This document shows positions 5,780-13,620 of a stretch of 18,184 nt of DNA, one piece after another (position 1 is the first letter of the stretch; every line of letters starts with the position of its first letter). A program made the translations under genes and the position numbers. The DNA comes from an uncultured Peptococcaceae bacterium (GTDB taxonomy: Bacteria; Bacillota; Dehalobacteriia; UBA4068; JAAVYR01). The stretch spans positions 1 through 18,184 of the forward strand of contig CATIYQ010000128.1 of assembly GCA_949739465.1 (NCBI GenBank), read 5' to 3'. The notes beneath the pieces are model-generated. The model was given only the letters and a program-made list of their open reading frames with translations, made no database searches and had not been told where the DNA came from.

Positions 5780-6268
5780 ATGATGCAGCATACATTATCT
5801 GTTTTGGTGCAAAATCATGCAGGGGTCTTATCTCGTGTTTCCGGGCTTTTCAGCCGCCGTGGTTATAACATTGAGAGCCTGGCGGTGGGCGTCACGGAAA
5901 ACGAAAAAATCTCCCGAATGACCATTGTGGTAGAGGGGGATAATTACGTCGTCGAGCAGGTATCCAAACAGCTTTATAAATTAGTAGAGGTGCTGAAGGT
6001 TAGCGATATTACTGATGAAAAATATGTGGGACGGGAAATGGTTTTAGTTACCGTATCTGTAGAACCTTCCCAACGGGGTGAAATCATTGCCATTACAGAA
6101 ATTTTCAAGGGTAGAATCGTAGATTTAAGCCGTAAAACCATGATGCTGGAGCTGACGGGTAACGAAGAAAAAATCAACGCTTTTGTAGACGCGCTGACAA
6201 CCTTTGGTATCAAAGAAATGGTCCGTACCGGGAAAATTGCCCTGGTACGGGGAGATATCGGAGAATAG
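5780..6268 (+). CDS. ilvN: Acetolactate synthase, small regulatory subunit
   Basis: The regulatory subunit of acetohydroxyacid synthase activates the large subunit and confers feedback inhibition by valine. The N-terminal ACT domain (residues 3-75) begins HTLSVLVQNHAGVLSRVSGL and contains SRRGYNIESLAVG, the effector-binding signature. The C-terminal ACT-like domain begins near VLVTVSVEPSQRGEI. The length of 162 residues is typical of the IlvH/IlvN long form. AGGAGGG precedes two adjacent ATGs at 5780 and 5783, either of which may be used. Placing the small subunit gene before the large one is the reverse of the usual ilvB-ilvN order. Confidence 0.95.
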   Translation: MMQHTLSVLVQNHAGVLSRVSGLFSRRGYNIESLAVGVTENEKISRMTIVVEGDNYVVEQVSKQLYKLVEVLKVSDITDEKYVGREMVLVTVSVEPSQRGEIIAITEIFKGRIVDLSRKTMMLELTGNEEKINAFVDALTTFGIKEMVRTGKIALVRGDIGE

Positions 6269-6273
6269 GAGGG
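6267..6273 (+). promoter_or_regulatory. Ribosome binding site that decides the ilvB start
   Basis: AGGAGGG begins on the last two bases of the ilvN stop codon and sits directly against an ATG at 6274, too close to serve it. It is correctly spaced (six bases) for the ATG at 6280, which I take as the start. Confidence 0.75.
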
Positions 6274-6279
6274 ATGACA

Positions 6280-7965
6280 ATGACTACCATGACAGGGGCG
6301 AAAGCCCTGGTAAAAATATTGGAAGAAGAAGGCGTTAAAGTTGTCTTTGGTTATCCCGGTGGCGCTATTCTTCCCGTATACAGCGAATTACAAAAATCTA
6401 AAATTAAGCACATCCTAACTCGAACGGAGCAAGGGGCAACCCATGCTGCTAACGGTTACGCTCGGGCAACCGGTACCGTAGGGGTATGTATTTCTACCTC
6501 CGGTCCGGGGGCGACCAATCTGGTAACGGGCATTGCTACTGCCTATATGGATTCTATCCCGCTGGTGGCAATCAGCGGACAGGTGGCGACCGGCATGGTA
6601 GGGACGGACGCTTTCCAGGAAGTGGATATTACAGGCATTACTCAACCTATTACCAAGCATAATTTCTTGGTAACCAATCCTGATGACATTCCCCGCATTG
6701 TCAAAGAAGCCTTCCATATTGCTCGTACTGGTCGTCCCGGTCCTGTTCTCATTGACCTGCCAAAGAATGTGGCAGAGGCGGCTTGCCATGGGAAATTTAT
6801 CTCTGAGGTAAATCTGCCTGGTTACAAACCGACCTATAAGGGTAACAGCAAGCAAATCAAAGAAGCGATAAAGCTCTTAAAAGACAGCAAACGTCCCCTT
6901 CTCTACATTGGTGGCGGCGTGTCTGCCTCGGGGGCAAGGGAGCTGGGCGAACTGGCGCACAAACTGCAAATTCCTGTGGTCAACACCTTAATGGGGAAAG
7001 GGGCTTTTCCTGCCGACGACCCATTGGCTCTTGGTATGCTTGGTCTTCACGGCGTGCCGGCGGCAAACTATGCCGTCAGCAAATGCGACGTGTTATTCGG
7101 TATTGGTGTTCGCTTTGACGACCGTGTAACCATTACCTTGGAAAAATTTGCGCCCAACGCCAAGATTATTCACTTGGATATTGACCCGGCGGAAATCGGT
7201 AAAAATGTAAGACGAGTAAACGTGCCTATCGTTGGGGACGTTGCTACTGTTCTAGACGCCATGCTGGAGCAAGTTGCGCCTATGGAGCATAAAGCGTGGC
7301 TTGGAGAAGTAGAAGATTTCAAAAAAGCCAATGTGACTGCTTATCCTGCCGAATCTGAATATGACTTGGTCAGCCGTCAAGTGGTAGAGAAATTATCCGA
7401 GCTAACCGGTGGTAAGATTATTCTGACCACCGATGTAGGGCAGCACCAAATGACGGCAGCCCAATTTTATCATGCCAATCGCCTGGGCGGCTTTATTAGT
7501 TCCGGGGGGTTAGGCACCATGGGTTACGGTTTGCCTGCGGCGTTGGGGGCACAAGTAGCTTGTCCTGACGACACCGTTGTTTGCATTACGGGGGACGGCA
7601 GCCTGCAAATGAGTGTTAATGAGTTGGCGACCATCAAAGGGCAAAATCTGCCGGTGAAGGTTATCTTATTTAACAACAATTGCTTGGCGTTGGTACGGCA
7701 GTTGCAGCACCACTTCTGCAATGATGAATTCTTCGGCGTAGACTTTGACGGCAATCCTGATTTCTGTATGCTGGCAAAAGCGTACGGCTTTGAGGCTTAC
7801 CGCATTACCAAACAAGAGGAAATCGAAAGCACCTTAAAAGAAGCCCTCGCTAACGGGAAACCTACTTTGATTGAATGTCTGACCAATAAAGCAGATATGG
7901 TTTATCCCATCGTTCTGGGCGGCAAAGGCTTAGATGAAATGCTGATACAAGCAGACGACAAATAA
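6280..7965 (+). CDS. ilvB: Acetolactate synthase, large catalytic subunit
   Basis: This ThDP- and FAD-dependent enzyme condenses pyruvate with pyruvate or 2-oxobutyrate, committing carbon to valine, leucine and isoleucine. The 561 residues carry the N-terminal ThDP PYR domain with FGYPGGAILPVYSEL and the RTEQGATHAANGYAR catalytic-glutamate region. A central FAD domain follows, then the C-terminal PP domain with the metal/ThDP signature GDGSLQMSVNELATIKGQNL. An oddity is the active-site stretch LALVRQLQ, where the conserved pattern is LGMVRQWQ. Leu475 replaces the tryptophan known from plant and yeast enzymes as a herbicide-resistance site. QVATGMVG also has Ala where plant enzymes have Pro. 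The biosynthetic context (ilvD, ilvN) and the family pattern argue against the catabolic AlsS type. ilvC is not in the window. Confidence 0.96.
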   Translation: MTTMTGAKALVKILEEEGVKVVFGYPGGAILPVYSELQKSKIKHILTRTEQGATHAANGYARATGTVGVCISTSGPGATNLVTGIATAYMDSIPLVAISGQVATGMVGTDAFQEVDITGITQPITKHNFLVTNPDDIPRIVKEAFHIARTGRPGPVLIDLPKNVAEAACHGKFISEVNLPGYKPTYKGNSKQIKEAIKLLKDSKRPLLYIGGGVSASGARELGELAHKLQIPVVNTLMGKGAFPADDPLALGMLGLHGVPAANYAVSKCDVLFGIGVRFDDRVTITLEKFAPNAKIIHLDIDPAEIGKNVRRVNVPIVGDVATVLDAMLEQVAPMEHKAWLGEVEDFKKANVTAYPAESEYDLVSRQVVEKLSELTGGKIILTTDVGQHQMTAAQFYHANRLGGFISSGGLGTMGYGLPAALGAQVACPDDTVVCITGDGSLQMSVNELATIKGQNLPVKVILFNNNCLALVRQLQHHFCNDEFFGVDFDGNPDFCMLAKAYGFEAYRITKQEEIESTLKEALANGKPTLIECLTNKADMVYPIVLGGKGLDEMLIQADDK

Positions 7966-7973
7966 AGATATTA

Positions 7974-8010
7974 AAAAAAGCGGTTCTCCGAAAAGGAGAG
8001 CCGCTTTTTT
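7974..8010. terminator. Bidirectional terminator between ilvB and the DUF881 gene
   Basis: A 16-bp stem with one G-U pair (7974-7989 with 7995-8010; core GCGGTTCTCC / GGAGAGCCGC) encloses loop GAAAA. Runs of A on the left and T on the right serve the convergent genes on both strands. Confidence 0.9.
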
Positions 8011-8012
8011 AT

Positions 8013-8771
8013 TTATTTCACATATTGATTGACTTTGATATTGGTAGCCATGGGAATGAAGATAGAGTCGCTTTTTTTGATTTGGGGGTATACTTGGTAA
8101 AGGGTGTTCAGGTTGTCGATAATACCGCCGGGGAAGGTAAGCCCTTTTTCCAGGGTGGCGCTGTCGCCAATCGCTGTGATGATAATGGGGGACAACAGCA
8201 CCTGTCCGTCGACGGTGAGCACTACATTATTATTTTTATCTTCTGTTTGCTCAATGGTGGTGGTGTCCAGCATGCGGATATCGTTGATTGCAACGGCTTC
8301 CGCGCCGCTAATCCATAACTCGTTGACCAGGTCGATAAGGTCATAACTCATAATATTGGAGTCTGCTGTAATGGTGATGCTGACACCCGGACCGCCGATG
8401 TCTACATTACCGTTGGCGATTTGATATTGACGGATTTGCTTTTGCAGACTGTTGTTTAAGCTGATGCCGGCTTCTGCCTTTGCTTCCAAAGATTTTTTGG
8501 TGTTTTGCAGCGATTCTAATTCTGCTTCCAGACTTGCTTTATTGGCGTCTAAGTTTTTGAGGATTGCCACCAAGTCTTCCTGCTTTTGATTGGCAAGGGA
8601 GTTTTCTGCGGCGACTTGGGTGCGATATTGCAGTGTTAGGAGCAGCCCGAAGATGAGAAAGGTGATAAACATAGAGCCGGTCCATGTCTTCTGGGAGAAT
8701 GGCTTTAACTGTCGCTTGTGGCGGGGTAAATAGATTTTGGTAATGGAATGTAGGCTACTGTTGTGCTTCAT
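8013..8771 (-). CDS. DUF881-family membrane-anchored protein, second of two (252 aa)
   Basis: The product has a basic cytoplasmic N-terminus, one membrane segment at about residues 33-48 (MFITFLIFGLLLTLQY), a coiled coil at about 55-115, and a C-terminal extracytoplasmic DUF881 domain. That domain contains GGPGVSITITADSN, followed by a LVNELW-GAEA-INDIR pattern. DUF881 proteins (YlxW/YlxX relatives) commonly lie with small basic proteins beside cell-division genes in Bacillota, but their activity is unknown. The start at 8771 overlaps the upstream small-basic-protein gene by 17 bases, with AGGTGA as ribosome binding site, so the two are translationally coupled. It ends at a terminator shared with ilvB. 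A role in envelope or division is inferred from family context only. Confidence 0.88.
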   Translation of the reverse strand: MKHNSSLHSITKIYLPRHKRQLKPFSQKTWTGSMFITFLIFGLLLTLQYRTQVAAENSLANQKQEDLVAILKNLDANKASLEAELESLQNTKKSLEAKAEAGISLNNSLQKQIRQYQIANGNVDIGGPGVSITITADSNIMSYDLIDLVNELWISGAEAVAINDIRMLDTTTIEQTEDKNNNVVLTVDGQVLLSPIIITAIGDSATLEKGLTFPGGIIDNLNTLYQVYPQIKKSDSIFIPMATNIKVNQYVK

Positions 8772-9141
8772 GATTTACTTCACCTGCTTTTTTCAGCGCT
8801 TTTTTGTTATGGTGCATTTCCATTAAGTCACGACGAATAGCGCCTAAGTTGCTAAATAAGCGGATACCCAGAGCCACAACAGCCGCCATATATAAATCCA
8901 GTCCTAAGCGGTCGCCCATGAAGGCGAGGGCTGCCGCCAATAAAATATTAGCAAAAAAGCCGGAAATAAGAACAGTGCTGTCAAAGGAGTCCTCCAATAG
9001 GGCTTTGACGCTGCCCAGCAGAGAGTCTAAAGCGGCAAGAACGCCGACAGAAAGATATTTTGCATAAACAATGGGAATGGTAAAGGTGAACATAGAACCA
9101 ATGAGAATCCCCGTAATTAAACCTAAAATCGGTAACCACAT
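8755..9141 (-). CDS. sbp: Small basic family membrane protein (Sbp/DUF1290)
   Basis: A polytopic membrane protein of 128 residues. A first hydrophobic segment is at about 2-26 (WLPILGLITGILIGSMF start). A second lies at about 62-76 (FFANILLAAALAFMG) and a third at about 84-95. The C-terminal tail is basic (HHNKKALKKAG) and ends in the overlap with the next gene. The region SVGVLAALDSLLGSVKALLE is typical of the small basic family, whose genes sit next to DUF881 genes and often near ftsA-ftsZ. No biochemical function is established. The start ATG at 9141 has AAAGGAG upstream. It lies in the middle of a DUF881 / Sbp / DUF881 minus-strand operon. Confidence 0.9.
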   Translation of the reverse strand: MWLPILGLITGILIGSMFTFTIPIVYAKYLSVGVLAALDSLLGSVKALLEDSFDSTVLISGFFANILLAAALAFMGDRLGLDLYMAAVVALGIRLFSNLGAIRRDLMEMHHNKKALKKAGEVNHEAQQ

Positions 9142-9190
9142 AATTATATTCGCTCCTTTGATGAGAGATGGGAATGTTAGTCGGTATGGT

Positions 9191-9931
9191 TTATTTTGCT
9201 ACAGCATCTTGGGTGTGGTCGAAGGAAAGACTCCCTGTATATGCAGGTAGCGTGATTTCTTCTTCTCTGGTGATTTTAATGGGCATTTCACGGGCTTTTA
9301 AGCCTTTATATTCGCCACTGGCGGTAACGCATGCCTCCAAAATCTCCGGTGTGCCGATGGCCTTGATTTCATAAGGAGGGGCCATACGGGAAGAATTTAC
9401 CATGATAACCGTTCCCACACAGCGAATGTGGGAGGTGGTAACAATGCGCTGGTTATTAATGGAAATGGCTTCTGCGTGAAGGCCTAAGGCATTGACCAGG
9501 TAGAGCAGATTTTTATCATGGATAATGAAGTTTTCCGGTACAAAGTAATTGGGATTTTTTGCCTTTGCTTGGGCAGCTCCCGTTTCGTTATCCTCTAAGG
9601 TGATGATAATGCCCGGTCCTGTCACCTCTGTAAGACCTGCCCGTACCCGTAGTCCCGAGAGCATTTTCTGCATTGTCTCGGAATTTTCTTCCGCGGTAAC
9701 CTGTTCGGATTCGATGGTCTCTATCTCCGCTCGAGTCGTGCTGATAGACTGTTCTAAGTCGTCCAGTTCTGTTTCTAATGATTCAATCATATCGATAATC
9801 GCTTTGTTTTTGTTTTCTCCTTGGCTCTTTAACAATGCCGTTTGCGTATGGACGGCAACCATGAGCATAAAACCGGTCATAAAACAAAGCAGTGTGATGG
9901 TAAGATATTTATTTTTAGATAGCTGTTTCAT
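9191..9931 (-). CDS. DUF881-family membrane-anchored protein, first of two (246 aa)
   Basis: It has the same plan as the DUF881 protein at 8013-8771. A membrane anchor is at about residues 12-28 (LTITLLCFMTGFMLMVA), followed by a coiled coil of acidic heptads at about 40-90. The C-terminal DUF881 domain contains TEVTGPGIIITLEDNE and a LVNALGLHAEAISINNQRI pattern. The two proteins differ in sequence and are probably old duplicates. I place the start at the ATG at 9931, which has GGGGAA five bases upstream; an ATG at 9943 would add four residues but has no clear ribosome binding site. It is the first gene of the minus-strand operon and diverges from cdaA across about 200 bases. Confidence 0.88.
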   Translation of the reverse strand: MKQLSKNKYLTITLLCFMTGFMLMVAVHTQTALLKSQGENKNKAIIDMIESLETELDDLEQSISTTRAEIETIESEQVTAEENSETMQKMLSGLRVRAGLTEVTGPGIIITLEDNETGAAQAKAKNPNYFVPENFIIHDKNLLYLVNALGLHAEAISINNQRIVTTSHIRCVGTVIMVNSSRMAPPYEIKAIGTPEILEACVTASGEYKGLKAREMPIKITREEEITLPAYTGSLSFDHTQDAVAK

Positions 9932-9943
9932 GGCGTTCCCCAT

Positions 9944-10135
9944 TTTTTATTACAATCTGTTTCATGTTGTTGATATTATGTTCATTCTACTATAATTTAG
10001 GGAAGAATACCACTAAAAAAAGAGATTTAGTAAGAAAATTTTTATGAAAAATCGGAAAAATACAGTAGGAATTTTTTCTGTTTTCTATTATAATATATAT
10101 TATGGAATTTTTATCTTTGTAAAGGGGTGATAACG
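9944..10135. promoter_or_regulatory. Divergent promoter region between the DUF881 operon and cdaA
   Basis: This AT-rich intergenic stretch carries a perfect TATAAT at 10089-10094 on the plus strand, about 40 bases ahead of cdaA, but no good -35 box 17 bases upstream. On the minus strand TATAGT and TAGAAT lie near 9985-9995. I see no riboswitch (no ydaO-type c-di-AMP aptamer) and no clear operator. Confidence 0.45.
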
Positions 10136-10978
10136 ATGACAATACCTGCCTGGTTACAACTGGACGCTATCTCAATCATAACGATGCTTGTGGATATTTT
10201 CATCGTTACTTATGCCATTTATAAGCTGATTTTACTCATTCGGGGGACCAGAGCCGTTCAGTTGTTAAAGGGCTTGGTTATCTTGGTGATTGCTTCCAGC
10301 ATTAGTGAACTTTTGAATCTGCATACGGTAAATTGGATTTTAAATAATATTTGGTCCGTTATCTTTGTAGCCTTTGCCGTTATTTTTCAGCCGGAATTAC
10401 GCCGCGCCTTAGAGCAATTGGGCAGAGGGCAATTCTTTGCCAGGAGTTCTGCTGTGCTGGGTACGGGGGACGCTGTTAGCTTAATCAATGAATTAAGTAA
10501 GGCTGCCGTTGCTTGCGCCAAGACGAAAACAGGAGTGCTAATCGTCTTAGAACGGGAAACAGGGCTGAACGACTATATCGAAACAGGTATCAAAATCGAC
10601 GCGGTGGTGACCTCAGAATTATTGGTCAATATGTTTGTCCCGTCTACGCCCCTTCATGACGGGGCTGCTATTATCCGCGGTAATCGGGTAGCAGCGGCGG
10701 CTTGCTTTTTGCCGCTAACAGATAATCCTTATATCAGTATGTCATTGGGGACAAGACACCGGGCGGCAATCGGTATTACGGAAGTTGCCGACGCCATTGC
10801 GATTATCGTTTCTGAAGAAACCGGCGTCATTTCCATTGCAAGAGACGGCAAGCTGGTGCGTTATCTTGATGAAAAACAATTGGCAGATATTTTGGGAGAA
10901 GTATTCATGGTAAAATCCCAGACCTCTCACCCTTTCTGGCAAAGGAGAAACAGCAATGAAAGCAATGAAAAAAATTGA
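10136..10978 (+). CDS. cdaA: Diadenylate cyclase CdaA
   Basis: CdaA makes cyclic di-AMP from two ATP at the membrane; c-di-AMP controls potassium and osmolyte uptake and is essential in many Bacillota. Three N-terminal membrane segments lie at about residues 11-33, 40-58 and 65-83. The DAC domain follows, with the catalytic DGA motif (Asp175-Ala177) and the RHR motif in GTRHRAA (Arg207-Arg209). Length is 280 residues against about 273 in Bacillus. I chose the ATG at 10136, which AAAGGGG serves with correct spacing; the in-frame GTG at 10127 lies inside that site. The gene overlaps cdaR by 23 bases and precedes glmM and glmS, the conserved order for this module. Confidence 0.96.
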   Translation: MTIPAWLQLDAISIITMLVDIFIVTYAIYKLILLIRGTRAVQLLKGLVILVIASSISELLNLHTVNWILNNIWSVIFVAFAVIFQPELRRALEQLGRGQFFARSSAVLGTGDAVSLINELSKAAVACAKTKTGVLIVLERETGLNDYIETGIKIDAVVTSELLVNMFVPSTPLHDGAAIIRGNRVAAAACFLPLTDNPYISMSLGTRHRAAIGITEVADAIAIIVSEETGVISIARDGKLVRYLDEKQLADILGEVFMVKSQTSHPFWQRRNSNESNEKN

Positions 10979-12185
10979 TGTTCCCATCAATAATTTTTGG
11001 TATAAATTAGCGGCGCTGGCGTTGGCGTTATTGTTATGGTTTTATGTGATGCAAACCCAAAATAATGTTTTAGACCAGTCTTTAACAGTGCCGCTGGAAT
11101 ATCGGAATCTGTCAAACGCTTTGGTGGTGACCAACGAGCCGATTCAGGTAAGAGTGCGGGTGCAGAGTAACGCTAACGGCGGAGCTATTTCTGCCAAAGA
11201 TGTCCAGGCATATGCGGATATGAGCGGTGTTGCTGTGGGTAAGATGGAACTCAATGTGCAGGTATCTGCGCCCAATAGCTTTGATGTGGTCTCTGTCAGC
11301 CCCTCTCAGGTTTCTTTAGATGTAGAATCAGAACAAAGCAAACAGTTACCGGTAGTGGTAAATATGGAATTTGTCTCTCCTTTGCCTAAGGGCAAACGGG
11401 TATTGGATCCGGTGATGACTCCGGATGAAGTGCTGATTTTCGGTGCGGGAAGTCGGCTCAATGATATCGACCGCGTGGTGGTAACGGCAAATATTACCAA
11501 TCCGTCGGAAAACTATTTGGGTGCGTTGCCCATCCAAATTCTTGATAAAAACGACAAAGTGATGAATGATTATTTCCGTCTCAATCCTTCAGTAGTAGAC
11601 GTGTCGATTCCTATTGTTGACGAAGCGCCTACCAAACGGGTGGCGGTAACTGTTCCTACCACAGGGACGGTGGCGGAAGGGTATCGTATCGACAGAATTG
11701 TTACCAACCCGGAAATTATTACTATATCCGGTGAGTATGATGTTTTAGAAAAGGTTGCAACCATTTATACGGCGCCGGTTAACGTCTCCGGTGTAAACGG
11801 CACCATTTCTCTGCGGCAAAGCCTGACGCTGCCGGAAGGCGTTACGGTAAACGGTAACGGCGAAGTTAGCGTGACGGTGGAAGTGTCCCGTCAATCCCAA
11901 AACGAAACCAAGACCTTTTCCGGACTTGCGATAATGCCAATCCATGTAGGAGAAGGGCTTACGGCAAAAATCACGCCGGATAAAATCAATGTAACGGTGC
12001 AAGGGACAAAAGAACGTATCGGTGCATTAAAGGCGGAGGATATTGCAGCTCAGGTAGATTTAACGGGATTAGAAGTCGGCAGCCATCAAGCAGAAATCAA
12101 AATTCAGTTACCGGAAGGCGTCCAGTTGACAGAACAATCCGAAACCACGGTAACGATAGAATTGACTGCAGCGGCAGCGGAATAA
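10956..12185 (+). CDS. cdaR: YbbR-domain protein CdaR, regulator of CdaA
   Basis: CdaR is a membrane-anchored extracytoplasmic protein that binds CdaA and modulates c-di-AMP synthesis. The N-terminal signature NNFWYKLAALALALLLWFYV (residues 12-31) forms the single membrane segment. The rest is beta-rich, with several tandem YbbR repeats recognisable by their spacing of VSVSPSQVSLDVE, IVTNPEIITISGEYD and ITPDKINVTVQG-type strands. The length of 409 residues fits three to four repeats. The ATG at 10956 has AAAGGAG eight bases upstream and lies within the end of cdaA, indicating translational coupling. A second ATG three codons later is also possible. It ends in an alanine-rich tail. Confidence 0.95.
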   Translation: MKAMKKIDVPINNFWYKLAALALALLLWFYVMQTQNNVLDQSLTVPLEYRNLSNALVVTNEPIQVRVRVQSNANGGAISAKDVQAYADMSGVAVGKMELNVQVSAPNSFDVVSVSPSQVSLDVESEQSKQLPVVVNMEFVSPLPKGKRVLDPVMTPDEVLIFGAGSRLNDIDRVVVTANITNPSENYLGALPIQILDKNDKVMNDYFRLNPSVVDVSIPIVDEAPTKRVAVTVPTTGTVAEGYRIDRIVTNPEIITISGEYDVLEKVATIYTAPVNVSGVNGTISLRQSLTLPEGVTVNGNGEVSVTVEVSRQSQNETKTFSGLAIMPIHVGEGLTAKITPDKINVTVQGTKERIGALKAEDIAAQVDLTGLEVGSHQAEIKIQLPEGVQLTEQSETTVTIELTAAAAE

Positions 12186-12218
12186 TAGCTGACGACTTAT
12201 CAGGTTGAAGGAGGTACA

Positions 12219-13568
12219 ATGTTGTCTAGATTATTCGGTACAGATGGCGTAAGAGGGCGGGTAAACACCAAACTTACTTGTTCCTTGGCATATAAAATCG
12301 GTTTGGCATATGGTAAAATCTATCGGGAAAAGGGTGAAACGGGGAAGGTTCTCATTGGTAGAGATACCCGTATTTCCGGAGATATGCTGGAAAAAGCATT
12401 GGCGGCGGGTCTTATGAGCCAAGGGGTATCGGTGGTATCTTTAGGCGTTATTCCCACGCCGGGTGTTGCCTTTTTGGTAAAACAGGAGCAAGCTGCCGCC
12501 GGTGTAGTGATTTCCGCGTCTCATAATCCTGCTTATGATAACGGTATTAAATTTTTCTCAGGCGAGGGATATAAGATTCCTGATGAAGTGGAATTGGCAA
12601 TGGAGGCGCTGATTTTAGACGGCGTTGACATGGAGGCGGATTTGCCGGAAGGAACTGCTGTGGGGGAAATGACGGTAGATTTGGATGGGGCGAATCGGTA
12701 TGCTGATTATTTGGGGTCAATCTTCCAAGATGATTACAGCGGTATTTCCGCTGTGGTAGACTGTGCCAACGGCGCGGCAAGCTTTATTGCACCTGCCTTG
12801 TTGCCGAAGCTGGGTTTGTTGGCTGAGTTTATTAGCGCAATGCCCAACGGCATTAATATTAATGACGGTTGCGGCAGTACCCATTTGGAACAGTTGCAGC
12901 AGGCTGTCCTTGCAAAAAAAGCCCAATTGGGCTTGGCTTTTGACGCCGATGCGGACCGTCTTCTGGCAGTAGACGACCAAGGGGACGTGGTAGATGGTGA
13001 TGAAATCATCGCTATTTGTAGCAAATATTTGTGGGAAGAAAAGCAACTGGATAGCAATAAATTAGTGGTGACCATGATGAGCAATCTAGGCTTGTCATTG
13101 GCTGCCAAGGAACGGGGCATTGCCCTCTATCAGACCAATGTCGGTGACCGCTATGTCATCGAAAAAATGCGACAGGAGGGGGCAATCCTGGGCGGAGAAC
13201 AGTCGGGACATATTATTTTTTCCCGTTATAACACCACTGGAGACGGTTTGGTGACTGCATTAAATATATTACATATTTTAGCGGCAACAGGAAAACCGTT
13301 GTCTGTGTTGAAAAAAGAAGCCATGACCAAGCTGCCTCAAGTGCTCGAAAATATCTATGTGCAGGATAAGAAGGCTTGGTCTCAAAACGAAAAAATCCTG
13401 GCTGCTGTGGCGGAAGGTGAGACTGCTTTAGGCAATAAAGGTCGTATCGTCATTCGTCCCTCAGGCACGGAAGAATTGATTCGCATTATGGCGGAAGGTC
13501 CTGATATGGGACAGTTGGAACAAATTGTAGACGATATCGGTCTAACAGTCAAACAAGAATTAGGATAG
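12219..13568 (+). CDS. glmM: Phosphoglucosamine mutase
   Basis: GlmM converts glucosamine-6-phosphate to glucosamine-1-phosphate on the way to UDP-GlcNAc for peptidoglycan. The 449 residues include LFGTDGVRG at the N-terminus and ISASHNPAYDNGIKFF with the phosphorylated Ser101. The magnesium loop DADADR has Asp242, Asp244 and Asp246. The sugar-binding loop is GGEQSGH, and the C-terminal phosphate-binding motif is RPSGTEELIRIMAEG. The start ATG at 12219 follows GAAGGAGG. In Bacillota GlmM binds and inhibits CdaA, so its place after cdaA-cdaR couples c-di-AMP level to wall precursor flux. A short gap with a hairpin separates it from glmS. Confidence 0.97.
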   Translation: MLSRLFGTDGVRGRVNTKLTCSLAYKIGLAYGKIYREKGETGKVLIGRDTRISGDMLEKALAAGLMSQGVSVVSLGVIPTPGVAFLVKQEQAAAGVVISASHNPAYDNGIKFFSGEGYKIPDEVELAMEALILDGVDMEADLPEGTAVGEMTVDLDGANRYADYLGSIFQDDYSGISAVVDCANGAASFIAPALLPKLGLLAEFISAMPNGININDGCGSTHLEQLQQAVLAKKAQLGLAFDADADRLLAVDDQGDVVDGDEIIAICSKYLWEEKQLDSNKLVVTMMSNLGLSLAAKERGIALYQTNVGDRYVIEKMRQEGAILGGEQSGHIIFSRYNTTGDGLVTALNILHILAATGKPLSVLKKEAMTKLPQVLENIYVQDKKAWSQNEKILAAVAEGETALGNKGRIVIRPSGTEELIRIMAEGPDMGQLEQIVDDIGLTVKQELG

Positions 13569-13570
13569 AT

Positions 13571-13589
13571 AGCTTTTACCGCAAAAGCT
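13571..13589 (+). other. Small hairpin in the glmM-glmS gap
   Basis: AGCTTTT (13571-13577) and AAAAGCT (13583-13589) form a 7-bp stem with loop ACCGC, directly after the glmM stop codon. No U-run follows, so it is not a terminator. It might mark an RNA processing or stabilising site; the function is unknown. Confidence 0.35.
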
Positions 13590-13620
13590 GAGAATTGCTA
13601 AGGGAAGGCGGTTTCGTAAT

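Noticed and set aside
6274..6279. ilvB start at the ATG at 6274
   Set aside because: The AGGAGGG ribosome binding site touches this ATG directly; the ATG at 6280 is correctly spaced.
13569..13620. glmS ribozyme
   Set aside because: 52 bases cannot hold the ribozyme core.
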